Shown here piece by piece: positions 1 to 5,808 of a stretch of DNA of 5,808 nucleotides (positions within the stretch are counted from its first letter, which is position 1; each line of letters begins with the position of its first letter). The stretch covers positions 1-5,808 of the forward strand of contig CANHEC010000166.1 in assembly GCA_947459455.1 (NCBI GenBank), written 5' to 3'. The notes below the pieces were generated by a model. It searched no databases. It was not told the origin of the DNA and saw only the letters and a program-made list of their open reading frames with translations. Both the position numbers and the translations under genes were made by a program. This stretch comes from Chitinophagaceae bacterium (GTDB taxonomy: Bacteria; Bacteroidota; Bacteroidia; Chitinophagales; Chitinophagaceae).

Positions 1-3000
1 ATAGCTGACTACCAGCCGGTATAACCCGGGCTGTAGCGTTGCTATCTCAATGGGCTGGCCTGCCCGCCAGGTGCCGCTCAGGTGCACCCTGCCGTTGGCT
101 GCCACTACTCTAAAAGGTGCTTCAATTGCGGCACCAGCTGGTTGTAGCCAAATGTGCCCGTGCGCCGGATTGGGCCTAAGCTGCCAGCCCGCTTGTCCGG
201 GCAAAGCAGCCACCATGATGATGGCTGAAAGGGCCTGGCCACTGCTTGTACGCCATGCCAGGCGGTACCAGACAGCGCTGCCCGGGCTAGTATCATCTGT
301 GAAGCTATGACTACCACCTCCGCGGTTGGGCACTTGCCCAATAGACTGGAACCTGCGCCCATCGAGGCTGCGCTGTATTTCGAATACACGGGCCGATGGT
401 TCGGCACCTCCCACCTGCCACGTCAATCGGATACGACCGTCCTTTCTGATGGCCTGCCAGCCGGTAAGCGTCAGCGGCAGTAATTGCTGCTGTGTATTGC
501 CAGCAAAAAATCCGCTGAACCCCGTGACCGGAAAACTGATCTCCCAACGCTGCAAACCTGCATTCCATACGATACTGTCATCGGCAGGGTCAATCAGCAC
601 CGGAGCACTCGAAAAACTGCCCGGCTCGCCGCTACCATCGGCACTGGTACCCCCGAATTTGTAGATACGCAGATTAGACTTACCAGCCACATCGGCCGGG
701 GCAGCTGGCAAATAGCCCACTGAGTGTTCTGCATTAAAATCGTCGAAATCGGCTTGGGAAAAATACAGGGTGACAATAGCCGTAGCCGTGGCAGGCTGCT
801 GCGCCGGCTGCAATTGAAAGGCCCGCCCTACCAGCGATTGGCCATTGTACTCAAACAAAGACGAACGCACCCAGGCTTTGGCAGCAACGGTGCCGCTGAC
901 GGGCGACGCTCCCCATGGGCGAATACTGGCCATGCTTCGGCAACCTGTGACGGCTGGCTGGGCCTGCCCGGGCGTTACCTGAATCACCGTTTCGTCTTCA
1001 TTTTCCGACAGGTTACCTTCTACCAGCGCATTACAGGCTGTGGCAAAATTGATGACTTGCCCGTAGGCCACGCCTGCAGCCGTAATAGCAAAAGCACGAA
1101 CAGAATACTGCTGATTGTTTTGCAACCCCGACACACTTGCAGCAAACTGAAGGCTGGTGCCGGCAGGCACTTGCCGATCAGATAAGTCAGGCTGGGCATG
1201 ATTGGCTATTACCACACCAGTCCGCAAGGGCATCGCCGCGGGATCGACAGTACTTTGGCGTAGGGTGACCCCGGTAGAGTACACCAGCTCGGGCTGGCCT
1301 GTGCTCACCGCTGGCAGACCGCTCATTTCAAATTCGATATCGGCAAGGTTGTAGGTGCTGCCCAGCGCTATAAAATGATGGCCGAAAGCCAGCATGGTAG
1401 TAGCCGTGCTGTTATGCCCCAGCGAGGTCGCCCGCCAGGTCACGCCATCGCGGCTATACATCAGGTAAGATGGATAGTTATCATTTTGCAGGTCGGACGC
1501 GGTACCTACCCAGTAGCCGTCGCTCCAGGCAAAAGAAGCCTGCCCTTCCCAAATACCCAGCATGCCTGGCTCGTCTTGCGCCAGCACTGCCCCCATCACC
1601 CGAAAACTATCGGGTTGCAACAGCTGTGTAGTGACCACCGTACAAAATGCACCCGGTGCTGTCGTTCCTTCGCCCAGCGTACGCACAGCGGCAAAATGAT
1701 AACGCCAGCCGTCAAACATCACATCATGAAAGCTATGGATGGGTTGCGCCAGGGCCGGTGTAACGGACTGCCAGTGTAATCCATCGGCCGACTGCCATAT
1801 TTCGCCCCGTTCTTCCTGCGTATGGAAGCCCATGGCCAACCAGTGGCCTCCCACATAACGCAACCGATAAAACTGAATATCATTTACAGCAGCAGCTTCC
1901 TGCCACTCAATACCATTGGTAGAATACAGTAAACAATCGGCCCCGCCCACGCTGCGGCCAAACGCTACGTAGCCACCAGCCGCATGCTGCATACGAAAGA
2001 AAATATAGGCCGGCTCGCTTAATGACTGCCAACTCACTCCATGGTCTGTCGATTGCAGCACTTGCTGGTTGCCAGCTGCTATAAACTTGCCATCATGATA
2101 AAGCACCGTAAACATTTCCCGCAGCGATGGAAGGCTTCGATCTGTCCAATCCTGTTGGTTAGCACTGGCAAAAATCTGTCCTGCTGTATTCAAACTGCCC
2201 ACGGCTACGATGTGCTGACCGTTGGTAGCAGCATCGGCAAAGCGACCGCTGAAGTAGCGCAGCACAGCGCCATCCGTACTGTACACAAATCCTTCTTGCC
2301 CTGCCAATACCAATTGTTGGTGCACCCACATGGCAGCATGACCTGTGTGGTAGGCAGTAGCCGGCTCCAGGCGGTAGTGCCACCCATCAGCCGAGCTAAA
2401 TACAGCGCCCGGCCTGCCGAAGTACTCGCTATATCCGTATAAAAAGTATCGTCCCTGCTGATACCAGCCGCCCCAGGTACTATTGGCACCGCCAATGTGC
2501 TGTACGCTATCATTGGGCAGGGTCAGTGTCATATTTACTGTTTCATCCTGCCAGTGCTCACCGTCGGCAGATCTTAGCACCGCAGCTTCTCTGGTGAAAA
2601 GAAAAAACTCATCGTTTAAAACGCTCAACCCAACAAGGGTCGCTTCGGCAGGTTCTGCAACGGACCATTCGCCGCTGGAAACGTCCAACGTATGGTACAC
2701 CAGCAGACCGGAGCCCTCAGTATGCTGTGCTGCCAGTACCCAATGGCCTTGAGCAAATGCCAACTGGCACAATACAGCATCCGGAAATAGATCACACATT
2801 GCTATCGGCGACCATTCCTCGCCATTCAAGCTGGTCAGCAAAGTTTGTTGATGGCCCATCGCAAACCAGCGACCCTGCTGATACAACACCTGCTTTAAAT
2901 GTGCAGATGTACCGGATTCAGCAGGCGTCCACTGCAGGCCATTGCTACTGTGATAAATCGTCCCCTCATCGCCAACCGCTACAAACCGATCCTGGCCAAA

Positions 3001-3333
3001 CGCAACTGCCCGCAGCGTTGCCGGAGGAACGGCATCGGCCGGCAGGGGCTGCCAGCGCCCATTGTTACCTGCTGTAAATACCTGGTTGTTTTCAAACAGT
3101 GCCACATACCTGTCCTGACCATAGGCCATACCAAAAGCCGGTGCCACCGGCAGGCCTGGCAGCGATTGTACAGCTGGCGCCTGACCAATGGCCGTATACG
3201 CCAACGAAAAAGAGAGTGCTAAACAAAAAAGCTTACGCAACCAATGGAACCATCGGCTGTAATAGCCAGGTGCAGTGAAAGCGGCAGGTAGCAAAGGAAC
3301 CCGGCGATGCCGCAGGGATGCCATGCAAGTCAT
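1..3333 (-). CDS. Secreted propeller-repeat protein with T9SS type A sorting domain (3' end outside window)
   Basis: Codon-by-codon translation of the minus strand gives 1111 codons with no stop down to position 1. Only a short C-terminal tail should be missing, since the frame ends in GLYRLVVSY, typical of the last strands of a T9SS sorting domain. A signal peptide lies at residues 32-51 (LRKLFCLALSFSLAYTAIGQ), probably cut near residue 50. Residues about 60-650 hold some eleven or twelve repeats of the S-x-D/N-G-x-x-W type (for example SSNGLQW near 129, SADGEHW 255, STNGIEW 471, SADGLHW 515, SRDGVTW 627), mostly 38-47 residues apart and often preceded by a G-x-x-F/W-V/I-A-x-G strand. This resembles sialidase/Ycf48-type beta-propellers. 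Residues about 680-768 resemble the Bacteroidota FN3 module (SVRAFAITAAGVAYG). A pre-sorting module (VTGFSGFFAG, FEIQRSLDGRRF) follows to about 1045, then the sorting domain begins with RPNPA. The protein is probably exported by Sec and T9SS to the surface or medium. Its ligand is unknown, and no catalytic site is recognised. Confidence 0.9.
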   Translation of the reverse strand, partial: MTCMASLRHRRVPLLPAAFTAPGYYSRWFHWLRKLFCLALSFSLAYTAIGQAPAVQSLPGLPVAPAFGMAYGQDRYVALFENNQVFTAGNNGRWQPLPADAVPPATLRAVAFGQDRFVAVGDEGTIYHSSNGLQWTPAESGTSAHLKQVLYQQGRWFAMGHQQTLLTSLNGEEWSPIAMCDLFPDAVLCQLAFAQGHWVLAAQHTEGSGLLVYHTLDVSSGEWSVAEPAEATLVGLSVLNDEFFLFTREAAVLRSADGEHWQDETVNMTLTLPNDSVQHIGGANSTWGGWYQQGRYFLYGYSEYFGRPGAVFSSADGWHYRLEPATAYHTGHAAMWVHQQLVLAGQEGFVYSTDGAVLRYFSGRFADAATNGQHIVAVGSLNTAGQIFASANQQDWTDRSLPSLREMFTVLYHDGKFIAAGNQQVLQSTDHGVSWQSLSEPAYIFFRMQHAAGGYVAFGRSVGGADCLLYSTNGIEWQEAAAVNDIQFYRLRYVGGHWLAMGFHTQEERGEIWQSADGLHWQSVTPALAQPIHSFHDVMFDGWRYHFAAVRTLGEGTTAPGAFCTVVTTQLLQPDSFRVMGAVLAQDEPGMLGIWEGQASFAWSDGYWVGTASDLQNDNYPSYLMYSRDGVTWRATSLGHNSTATTMLAFGHHFIALGSTYNLADIEFEMSGLPAVSTGQPELVYSTGVTLRQSTVDPAAMPLRTGVVIANHAQPDLSDRQVPAGTSLQFAASVSGLQNNQQYSVRAFAITAAGVAYGQVINFATACNALVEGNLSENEDETVIQVTPGQAQPAVTGCRSMASIRPWGASPVSGTVAAKAWVRSSLFEYNGQSLVGRAFQLQPAQQPATATAIVTLYFSQADFDDFNAEHSVGYLPAAPADVAGKSNLRIYKFGGTSADGSGEPGSFSSAPVLIDPADDSIVWNAGLQRWEISFPVTGFSGFFAGNTQQQLLPLTLTGWQAIRKDGRIRLTWQVGGAEPSARVFEIQRSLDGRRFQSIGQVPNRGGGSHSFTDDTSPGSAVWYRLAWRTSSGQALSAIIMVAALPGQAGWQLRPNPAHGHIWLQPAGAAIEAPFRVVAANGRVHLSGTWRAGQPIEIATLQPGLYRLVVSY
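3181..3333 (-). other. N-terminal export signal with unusual 31-residue leader before it
   Basis: The first in-frame ATG is at 3333 and a second at 3324; no other in-frame ATG precedes the signal sequence. From either, an Arg- and aromatic-containing stretch (about 31 residues from the first ATG) precedes the basic residues RK and the hydrophobic core FCLALSFSLA. A TTG codon at 3240 would start exactly at the typical n-region and give a compact 20-residue signal peptide. No convincing Shine-Dalgarno sequence precedes any of the three candidates, so the sequence does not decide. I kept 3333 as the longest ATG-initiated form. Confidence 0.6.
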
Positions 3334-3385
3334 GAGAAGTGCTTTGTGGTGGTGAAGCAGCGCCAGCAGACAAAAACAGCCACAT

Positions 3386-3420
3386 AAAAACCCGCCGCGG
3401 CCGAGGCCGTTCGACGGGTT
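3386..3420 (-). terminator. Rho-independent terminator of the helical-repeat gene
   Basis: Read on the minus strand, AACCCGTCG pairs with CGGCGGGTT (nine pairs, one G-U), followed by an inner four-pair stem CGGC/GCCG after an AA bulge, with a four-base loop. The strand then runs into TTTTT (3390-3386). The G-U pair becomes a C-A mismatch on the plus strand, and there is no T run on that side, so the direction is minus. It lies about 130 bases after the stop codon of the 517-residue gene and ends about 50 bases before the first ATG of the secreted-protein gene. It therefore separates the two transcription units. Confidence 0.85.
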
Positions 3421-3449
3421 ATGAATTCAATAGCAAATGCAGCGTTATT

Positions 3450-3500
3450 GATCCAGCCATTACTGCACTGTGAAGATAGCACAGTGCTCAGCGCTGGATT
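3450..3500 (-). other. Two-tier hairpin in the 3' untranslated region
   Basis: An inner perfect inverted repeat pairs GCACTGTG (3465-3472) with CACAGTGC (3480-3487) around a seven-base loop. An outer repeat pairs ATCCAGC (3451-3457) with GCTGGAT (3493-3499), and a wobble pair can extend it at 3450/3500. Internal unpaired arms of seven and five bases separate the two stems. The element lies in non-coding DNA between the stop of the 517-residue gene and the terminator, so it would be transcribed from the minus strand. It lacks a T run of its own and is not itself a terminator. It could be part of a stable 3' end, a small RNA or a protein-binding site; the sequence alone does not say which. Confidence 0.6.
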
Positions 3501-3522
3501 GCCGTTACCACACTTATAATCG

Positions 3523-3540
3523 TGTAGAAGCCATTCTACA
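3523..3540 (-). other. Small perfect hairpin just after the stop codon
   Basis: TGTAGAA (3523-3529) and TTCTACA (3534-3540) form a perfect seven-pair stem with a four-base loop. It starts about a dozen bases downstream of the tandem TAG TAG stop of the minus-strand gene. No T run follows, so it is probably part of the folded 3' untranslated region rather than a terminator. Chance occurrence of a stem this short is possible. Confidence 0.45.
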
Positions 3541-3552
3541 AGCAGTGGCCTA

Positions 3553-5106
3553 CTATTGTGGGCTGCATCGGCTGGCCTCGAATTTCTGCCGGATAATCAC
3601 TTCGACCGGCACGCCCTCCAGTTTGCTTTCTATCCAGCTTACCACATCCAGATAAGCAAAGGCCCTGGCTTCGCTGGCTTTGTTTTCAAAACGCTTCAGT
3701 TGCGATAACAGTTTTTGCAACTTTGGCCGCACTTCATCCAAACTCAACTGCAGCGATTCCCGCAAAAACTTCAGCATTGCTTCCTCTACATGGCTCATAT
3801 TTTCCATTTTAGCCATAAAGCGGTACACCGACTTGATGAGGTATGGCAACAATTCATGGTTACCCAACTCAAAATGCGCTATGAGGTGCAACAGACGGGC
3901 ATAGCATTGCAGATCGATGCGCAAATCGACCTTCCAGTGAATGATACGATTGAGGTACTCAATAGTGGTATGCTGATCGCCACTACCAAAATACAGGCAG
4001 GCTATTTTGTAGTAAAATACCAGTACCCGGTGCGGGTCTATGTACAGTTCAAACTCCTCCAGCGCCGTGGTGATTTCCGGCACTATTTCCAACCCTTCGG
4101 TAAATGCACCTTCCAGGTAAAACCGATGAATTTCGGAAAGGTATAAGTAAATGAAAGTCTGTATCCGGTAGTTCTGATTGCCCTGCACCCAAGGTTGGCT
4201 ATAAAAGTCGCGGAACTGCTGCAGTGCCTCGTAAAACTTTTCATGATTGCGCAAATCATAATAAGCCCCCAGCAGGTTGTGCATACCCTTGATGTACTGG
4301 ATGGTTTCCACCTGTATCATTTCGGGCTGCTGGTGGTATAGTTCCACCCAGCGCTGGCTGTACTTGTAATACTTAAGATAGTCGAGGCAGATGAAGCCCA
4401 GCCAGCTATAGCTCTGGTACAGGTAAAGGCGCTCATAAAAACCGCGGGCATGTACCGCCTGCTCTGGCAGGTGCGCCTTAAAGAAGTATTCCACCGCGTC
4501 GCGGTCGGCTTTATTGCGGGCATGGCCATGGCGTATGTACCAACTGTACAATTGCAGGCTCAGGTTGCTCAGCTTGTTTACCAATTGCAGCTGCTGCTGT
4601 ACCATGCTCGATTCATCGGCCAGCACATCAGCCCGTGCGTCCATACTACGGGTGATGTACATTGCCTCAATCTTTTTTTCGAAAAACAAGGCTTGCTCCA
4701 GCAGCGTAAACTGGTGAAACTGCCGGGCCGTATGCTTGGCTTTATCCAAAATATGCAGGCTCTGCAGGTACAGCCCTTTGTTATACAGTATCCTGGCATG
4801 GTCCAGCATTTCATGCAGCTGCAGGTCAATGTTTTCGGCGTCCTTTATCAACCGCAGGCTACTCAGGATGTGCTTGTACAGGCTCGCCTTCAAATTACTC
4901 AGCTGCTGTTTGCTAATCGACCGCTGTTTCTTCAACAAAACAAGCTCATCGTACTCCTCCATTTTGTCTAATGCATCAAACAGCTGCACTACTTTCAGCT
5001 CGACACCGGCTGAATTGCGCTGCATGTATAGCTTGAAATTGCGCTTTTCCCCCTTGCCGAGGCTTTTGATGAGCTGAAAAAGATCGTCTTTCTGCAGGTT
5101 AGGCAT
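3553..5106 (-). CDS. Uncharacterised 517-residue helical-repeat (TPR-like) protein
   Basis: The frame is complete, with ATG at 5106, a good Shine-Dalgarno sequence (AAGGGAGA) upstream and tandem TAG stops at 3555-3550. I recognise no named family and assign no function. The protein has no signal peptide or membrane segment, so it is probably cytoplasmic. Residues 1-100 form a basic helical N-terminal part (LFQLIKSLGKGEKRNFKLYM, then LKKQRSISKQQLSNLKASLY). From about residue 103 to 435 there are repeated paired amphipathic helices rich in Tyr and Leu that resemble divergent TPR units, for example around 103-135 (ILYNKGLYLQSLHILDKAK), 270-305 (LLGAYYDLRNHEKFYEALQQ) and 360-395 (YKIACLYFGSGDQHTTIEYL). 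An aromatic-rich helix near 224-250 stands out (YERLYLYQSYSWLGF). The C-terminus carries FAYLDVVSWIESKLEG near 483-498. Such proteins usually act as protein-binding scaffolds or sensors. It is divergent from leuA, has its own terminator, and is probably monocistronic. Long plus-strand open frames across it are shadows. Confidence 0.88.
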   Translation of the reverse strand: MPNLQKDDLFQLIKSLGKGEKRNFKLYMQRNSAGVELKVVQLFDALDKMEEYDELVLLKKQRSISKQQLSNLKASLYKHILSSLRLIKDAENIDLQLHEMLDHARILYNKGLYLQSLHILDKAKHTARQFHQFTLLEQALFFEKKIEAMYITRSMDARADVLADESSMVQQQLQLVNKLSNLSLQLYSWYIRHGHARNKADRDAVEYFFKAHLPEQAVHARGFYERLYLYQSYSWLGFICLDYLKYYKYSQRWVELYHQQPEMIQVETIQYIKGMHNLLGAYYDLRNHEKFYEALQQFRDFYSQPWVQGNQNYRIQTFIYLYLSEIHRFYLEGAFTEGLEIVPEITTALEEFELYIDPHRVLVFYYKIACLYFGSGDQHTTIEYLNRIIHWKVDLRIDLQCYARLLHLIAHFELGNHELLPYLIKSVYRFMAKMENMSHVEEAMLKFLRESLQLSLDEVRPKLQKLLSQLKRFENKASEARAFAYLDVVSWIESKLEGVPVEVIIRQKFEASRCSPQ

Positions 5107-5112
5107 CGTAAT

Positions 5113-5120
5113 TCTCCCTT
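5113..5120 (-). promoter_or_regulatory. Ribosome binding site of the helical-repeat gene
   Basis: Minus strand reads AAGGGAGA ending six bases before the ATG at 5106. This purine-rich match is stronger than is usual in Bacteroidota, and it supports 5106 as the true start. Confidence 0.65.
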
Positions 5121-5189
5121 TTCTAAAACCCTTGCCAGTATTGCGTTTCGGCCAAAATGCCGGCCGGTTAGCGAGTGTAAATATGAGCC

Positions 5190-5197
5190 TATTTTGG
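5190..5197 (+). promoter_or_regulatory. Weak candidate -7 box for leuA
   Basis: TATTTTGG matches the Bacteroidota -7 consensus TAnnTTTG at all but one defined position. The -33 side is poor (only TTAG at 5168-5171, 18 bases upstream). A second similar octamer, TATTTTCG, lies at 5223-5230, but a start from it would fall inside the inverted repeat at 5235. Both are common patterns in AT-rich DNA, so this is a guess at where leuA transcription begins. I saw no better candidate in 5107-5314, and none for the opposite gene. Confidence 0.2.
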
Positions 5198-5234
5198 TTT
5201 CACCGGAGCGTTGGTTACCTACTATTTTCGACCC

Positions 5235-5297
5235 GCAGGCTGTTTTTGTTTATCATCAGGCAAGCAACAACAGACTTAAGCAGCCTGCACTTTTTTT
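5235..5297 (+). terminator. Terminator-like inverted repeat in the leuA leader (possible attenuator)
   Basis: GCAGGCTG (5235-5242) and CAGCCTGC (5281-5288) are a perfect eight-base inverted repeat. Pairing can extend inward by a T-G wobble and two T-A pairs. TTGTT (5246-5250) and AACAA (5266-5270) can form a nested stem inside the loop. Two bases after the right arm comes TTTTTTT (5291-5297), on the plus strand only. The arrangement is that of an intrinsic terminator pointing at leuA, 17 bases before its ATG. No plus-strand gene precedes it in the window, so if functional it would control leuA itself. The weak point is the loop of 30 or more bases, longer than in most terminators. Confidence 0.45.
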
Positions 5298-5314
5298 CTA
5301 CTAAACGGAATTGC

Positions 5315-5808
5315 ATGGCGGAAAAGGTTTTGATTTTTGACACGACCCTGCGAGATGGCGAACAGGTTCCCGGGTGTAAGCTGAATACGGCGGAAAAGGT
5401 GGAACTGGCCCTGATGCTGGAAGAGTTGGGCGTAGATGTTATTGAAGCCGGATTTCCCATTTCGTCGCCCGGCGACTTTGAGTCGGTCAAGCAAATCAGC
5501 CTACAGATAAAGGACGCTACTGTGTGTGCCCTCAGTCGCTCGGTAGAAAAAGACATCGAAGCGGCAGCCGGTGCCCTGCGCTACGCCAAGCGCCCCCGTA
5601 TCCACACGGGCATTGGCACCAGCGATCTTCACATTCAGTACAAATTCAACGCCACCCGCGACGAGATTGTGGAGCGGGCCATCAAAGCCACCCGCTTTGC
5701 CCGGCGCTTTACCGACGATGTAGAATTCTTTTGCGAAGACGCAGGCCGAAGCGACAACGCCTTTCTGGCCCGTGTGGTAGAAGCAGTTATTGCCGCCGGC
5801 GCCACCAC
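5315..5808 (+). CDS. leuA: 2-isopropylmalate synthase, N-terminal part (runs off right edge)
   Basis: LeuA condenses acetyl-CoA with 2-oxoisovalerate to give 2-isopropylmalate, the first committed step of leucine synthesis, in the cytoplasm. The 164 complete codons cover the first third or so of the HMGL-like TIM-barrel domain. Visible signatures are DTTLRDGEQVPGC at residues 9-21, with the catalytic/metal-site Arg13 and Asp14, GVDVIEAGFPISSPGDFESV at 39-58, VCALSRSVEKDIEAA at 70-84, RIHTGIGTSDLHI at 95-107 and VEFFCEDAGR at 136-145. Glu at residue 16 (DGEQ) points to LeuA rather than citramalate synthase, which normally has DGTQ. The HxH metal motif and any C-terminal leucine-binding regulatory domain lie beyond the window. 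ATG 5315 gives the usual short N-terminus of the family; GGAA four bases upstream is only a weak ribosome binding site. The same frame is open upstream to an ATG at 5183, which would add 44 residues unlike known LeuA starts. Confidence 0.95.
   Translation, partial: MAEKVLIFDTTLRDGEQVPGCKLNTAEKVELALMLEELGVDVIEAGFPISSPGDFESVKQISLQIKDATVCALSRSVEKDIEAAAGALRYAKRPRIHTGIGTSDLHIQYKFNATRDEIVERAIKATRFARRFTDDVEFFCEDAGRSDNAFLARVVEAVIAAGAT

Noticed and set aside
724..1185. 153-codon plus-strand open frame, with others at 326-664, 1375-1779, 2041-2442 and 2727-3077
   Set aside because: All are antisense to the continuous, domain-supported secreted-protein frame; their products look like random translation with many Cys, Arg and Pro.
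3470..3655. 61-codon plus-strand open frame in the intergenic region
   Set aside because: Over half of it is antisense to the end of the 517-residue gene, and the rest covers the inverted repeats, which explain that sequence better.
4450..4971. 173-codon plus-strand open frame, rich in Gln/Val/Leu
   Set aside because: Lies wholly antisense to the well-supported 517-residue gene, has no ribosome binding site, and its composition mirrors the opposite strand's codons.
5160..5167. Perfect palindrome CCGGCCGG in the divergent intergenic region, considered as an operator
   Set aside because: A short, simple GC palindrome with no second copy in this region; nothing distinguishes it from chance.
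5157..5171. Four-residue open frame MPAG with stop upstream of leuA, considered as a leader peptide
   Set aside because: Too short, no leucine codons and no ribosome binding site.
5281..5314. Reading the T run before leuA simply as promoter AT-richness
   Set aside because: Only 17 bases remain between the T run and the ATG, too few for a promoter plus leader, and it sits precisely after an inverted repeat; kept instead as a candidate attenuator with moderate confidence.
5215..5556. 113-codon minus-strand open frame over the start of leuA
   Set aside because: Antisense to conserved LeuA motifs; a shadow.

Overview
The window looks like chromosome of a Bacteroidota bacterium, most likely from the Chitinophagaceae or a close relative. 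The main reasons are a large exported protein ending in a type IX secretion (T9SS) sorting domain, which is confined to this phylum, a LeuA N-terminus of the Bacteroidota type (DTTLRDGEQVPGC), mostly weak Shine-Dalgarno sequences and roughly even base composition. The family-level placement is inference.

Layout: (1) Positions 1-3333, minus strand, hold one uninterrupted reading frame of at least 1111 codons whose last few codons lie beyond position 1. It encodes a secreted protein with a signal peptide, a long array of propeller-like repeats of the S-x-D/N-G-x-x-W type, a fibronectin-III-like segment, a Bacteroidota pre-sorting module and a T9SS C-terminal domain. (2) Positions 3334-3552 are intergenic. 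They carry a strong minus-strand intrinsic terminator (3386-3420) and two further hairpins (3450-3500 and 3523-3540) in the 3' untranslated region of the next gene. (3) Positions 3553-5106, minus strand, encode a 517-residue, probably cytoplasmic, all-helical protein with TPR-like repeats and no function I can assign. (4) Positions 5107-5314 form a divergent control region. On its leuA side an inverted repeat followed by seven T lies just before the start codon, and a Leu-rich open stretch leads into leuA in frame. (5) Positions 5315-5808, plus strand, are the first 164 codons of leuA (2-isopropylmalate synthase), which runs off the right edge.

The three genes do not form an evident pathway. 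leuA starts leucine synthesis and reads away from the other two. The helical-repeat gene has its own ribosome binding site and terminator, so it is probably a single transcription unit. The secreted-protein gene follows that terminator with only about 50 bases before its first ATG. The most interesting points are the possible leuA attenuator, the structured RNA downstream of the helical-repeat gene, and the uncertain start of the secreted protein. I found no tRNA, rRNA, CRISPR array, insertion sequence or origin.
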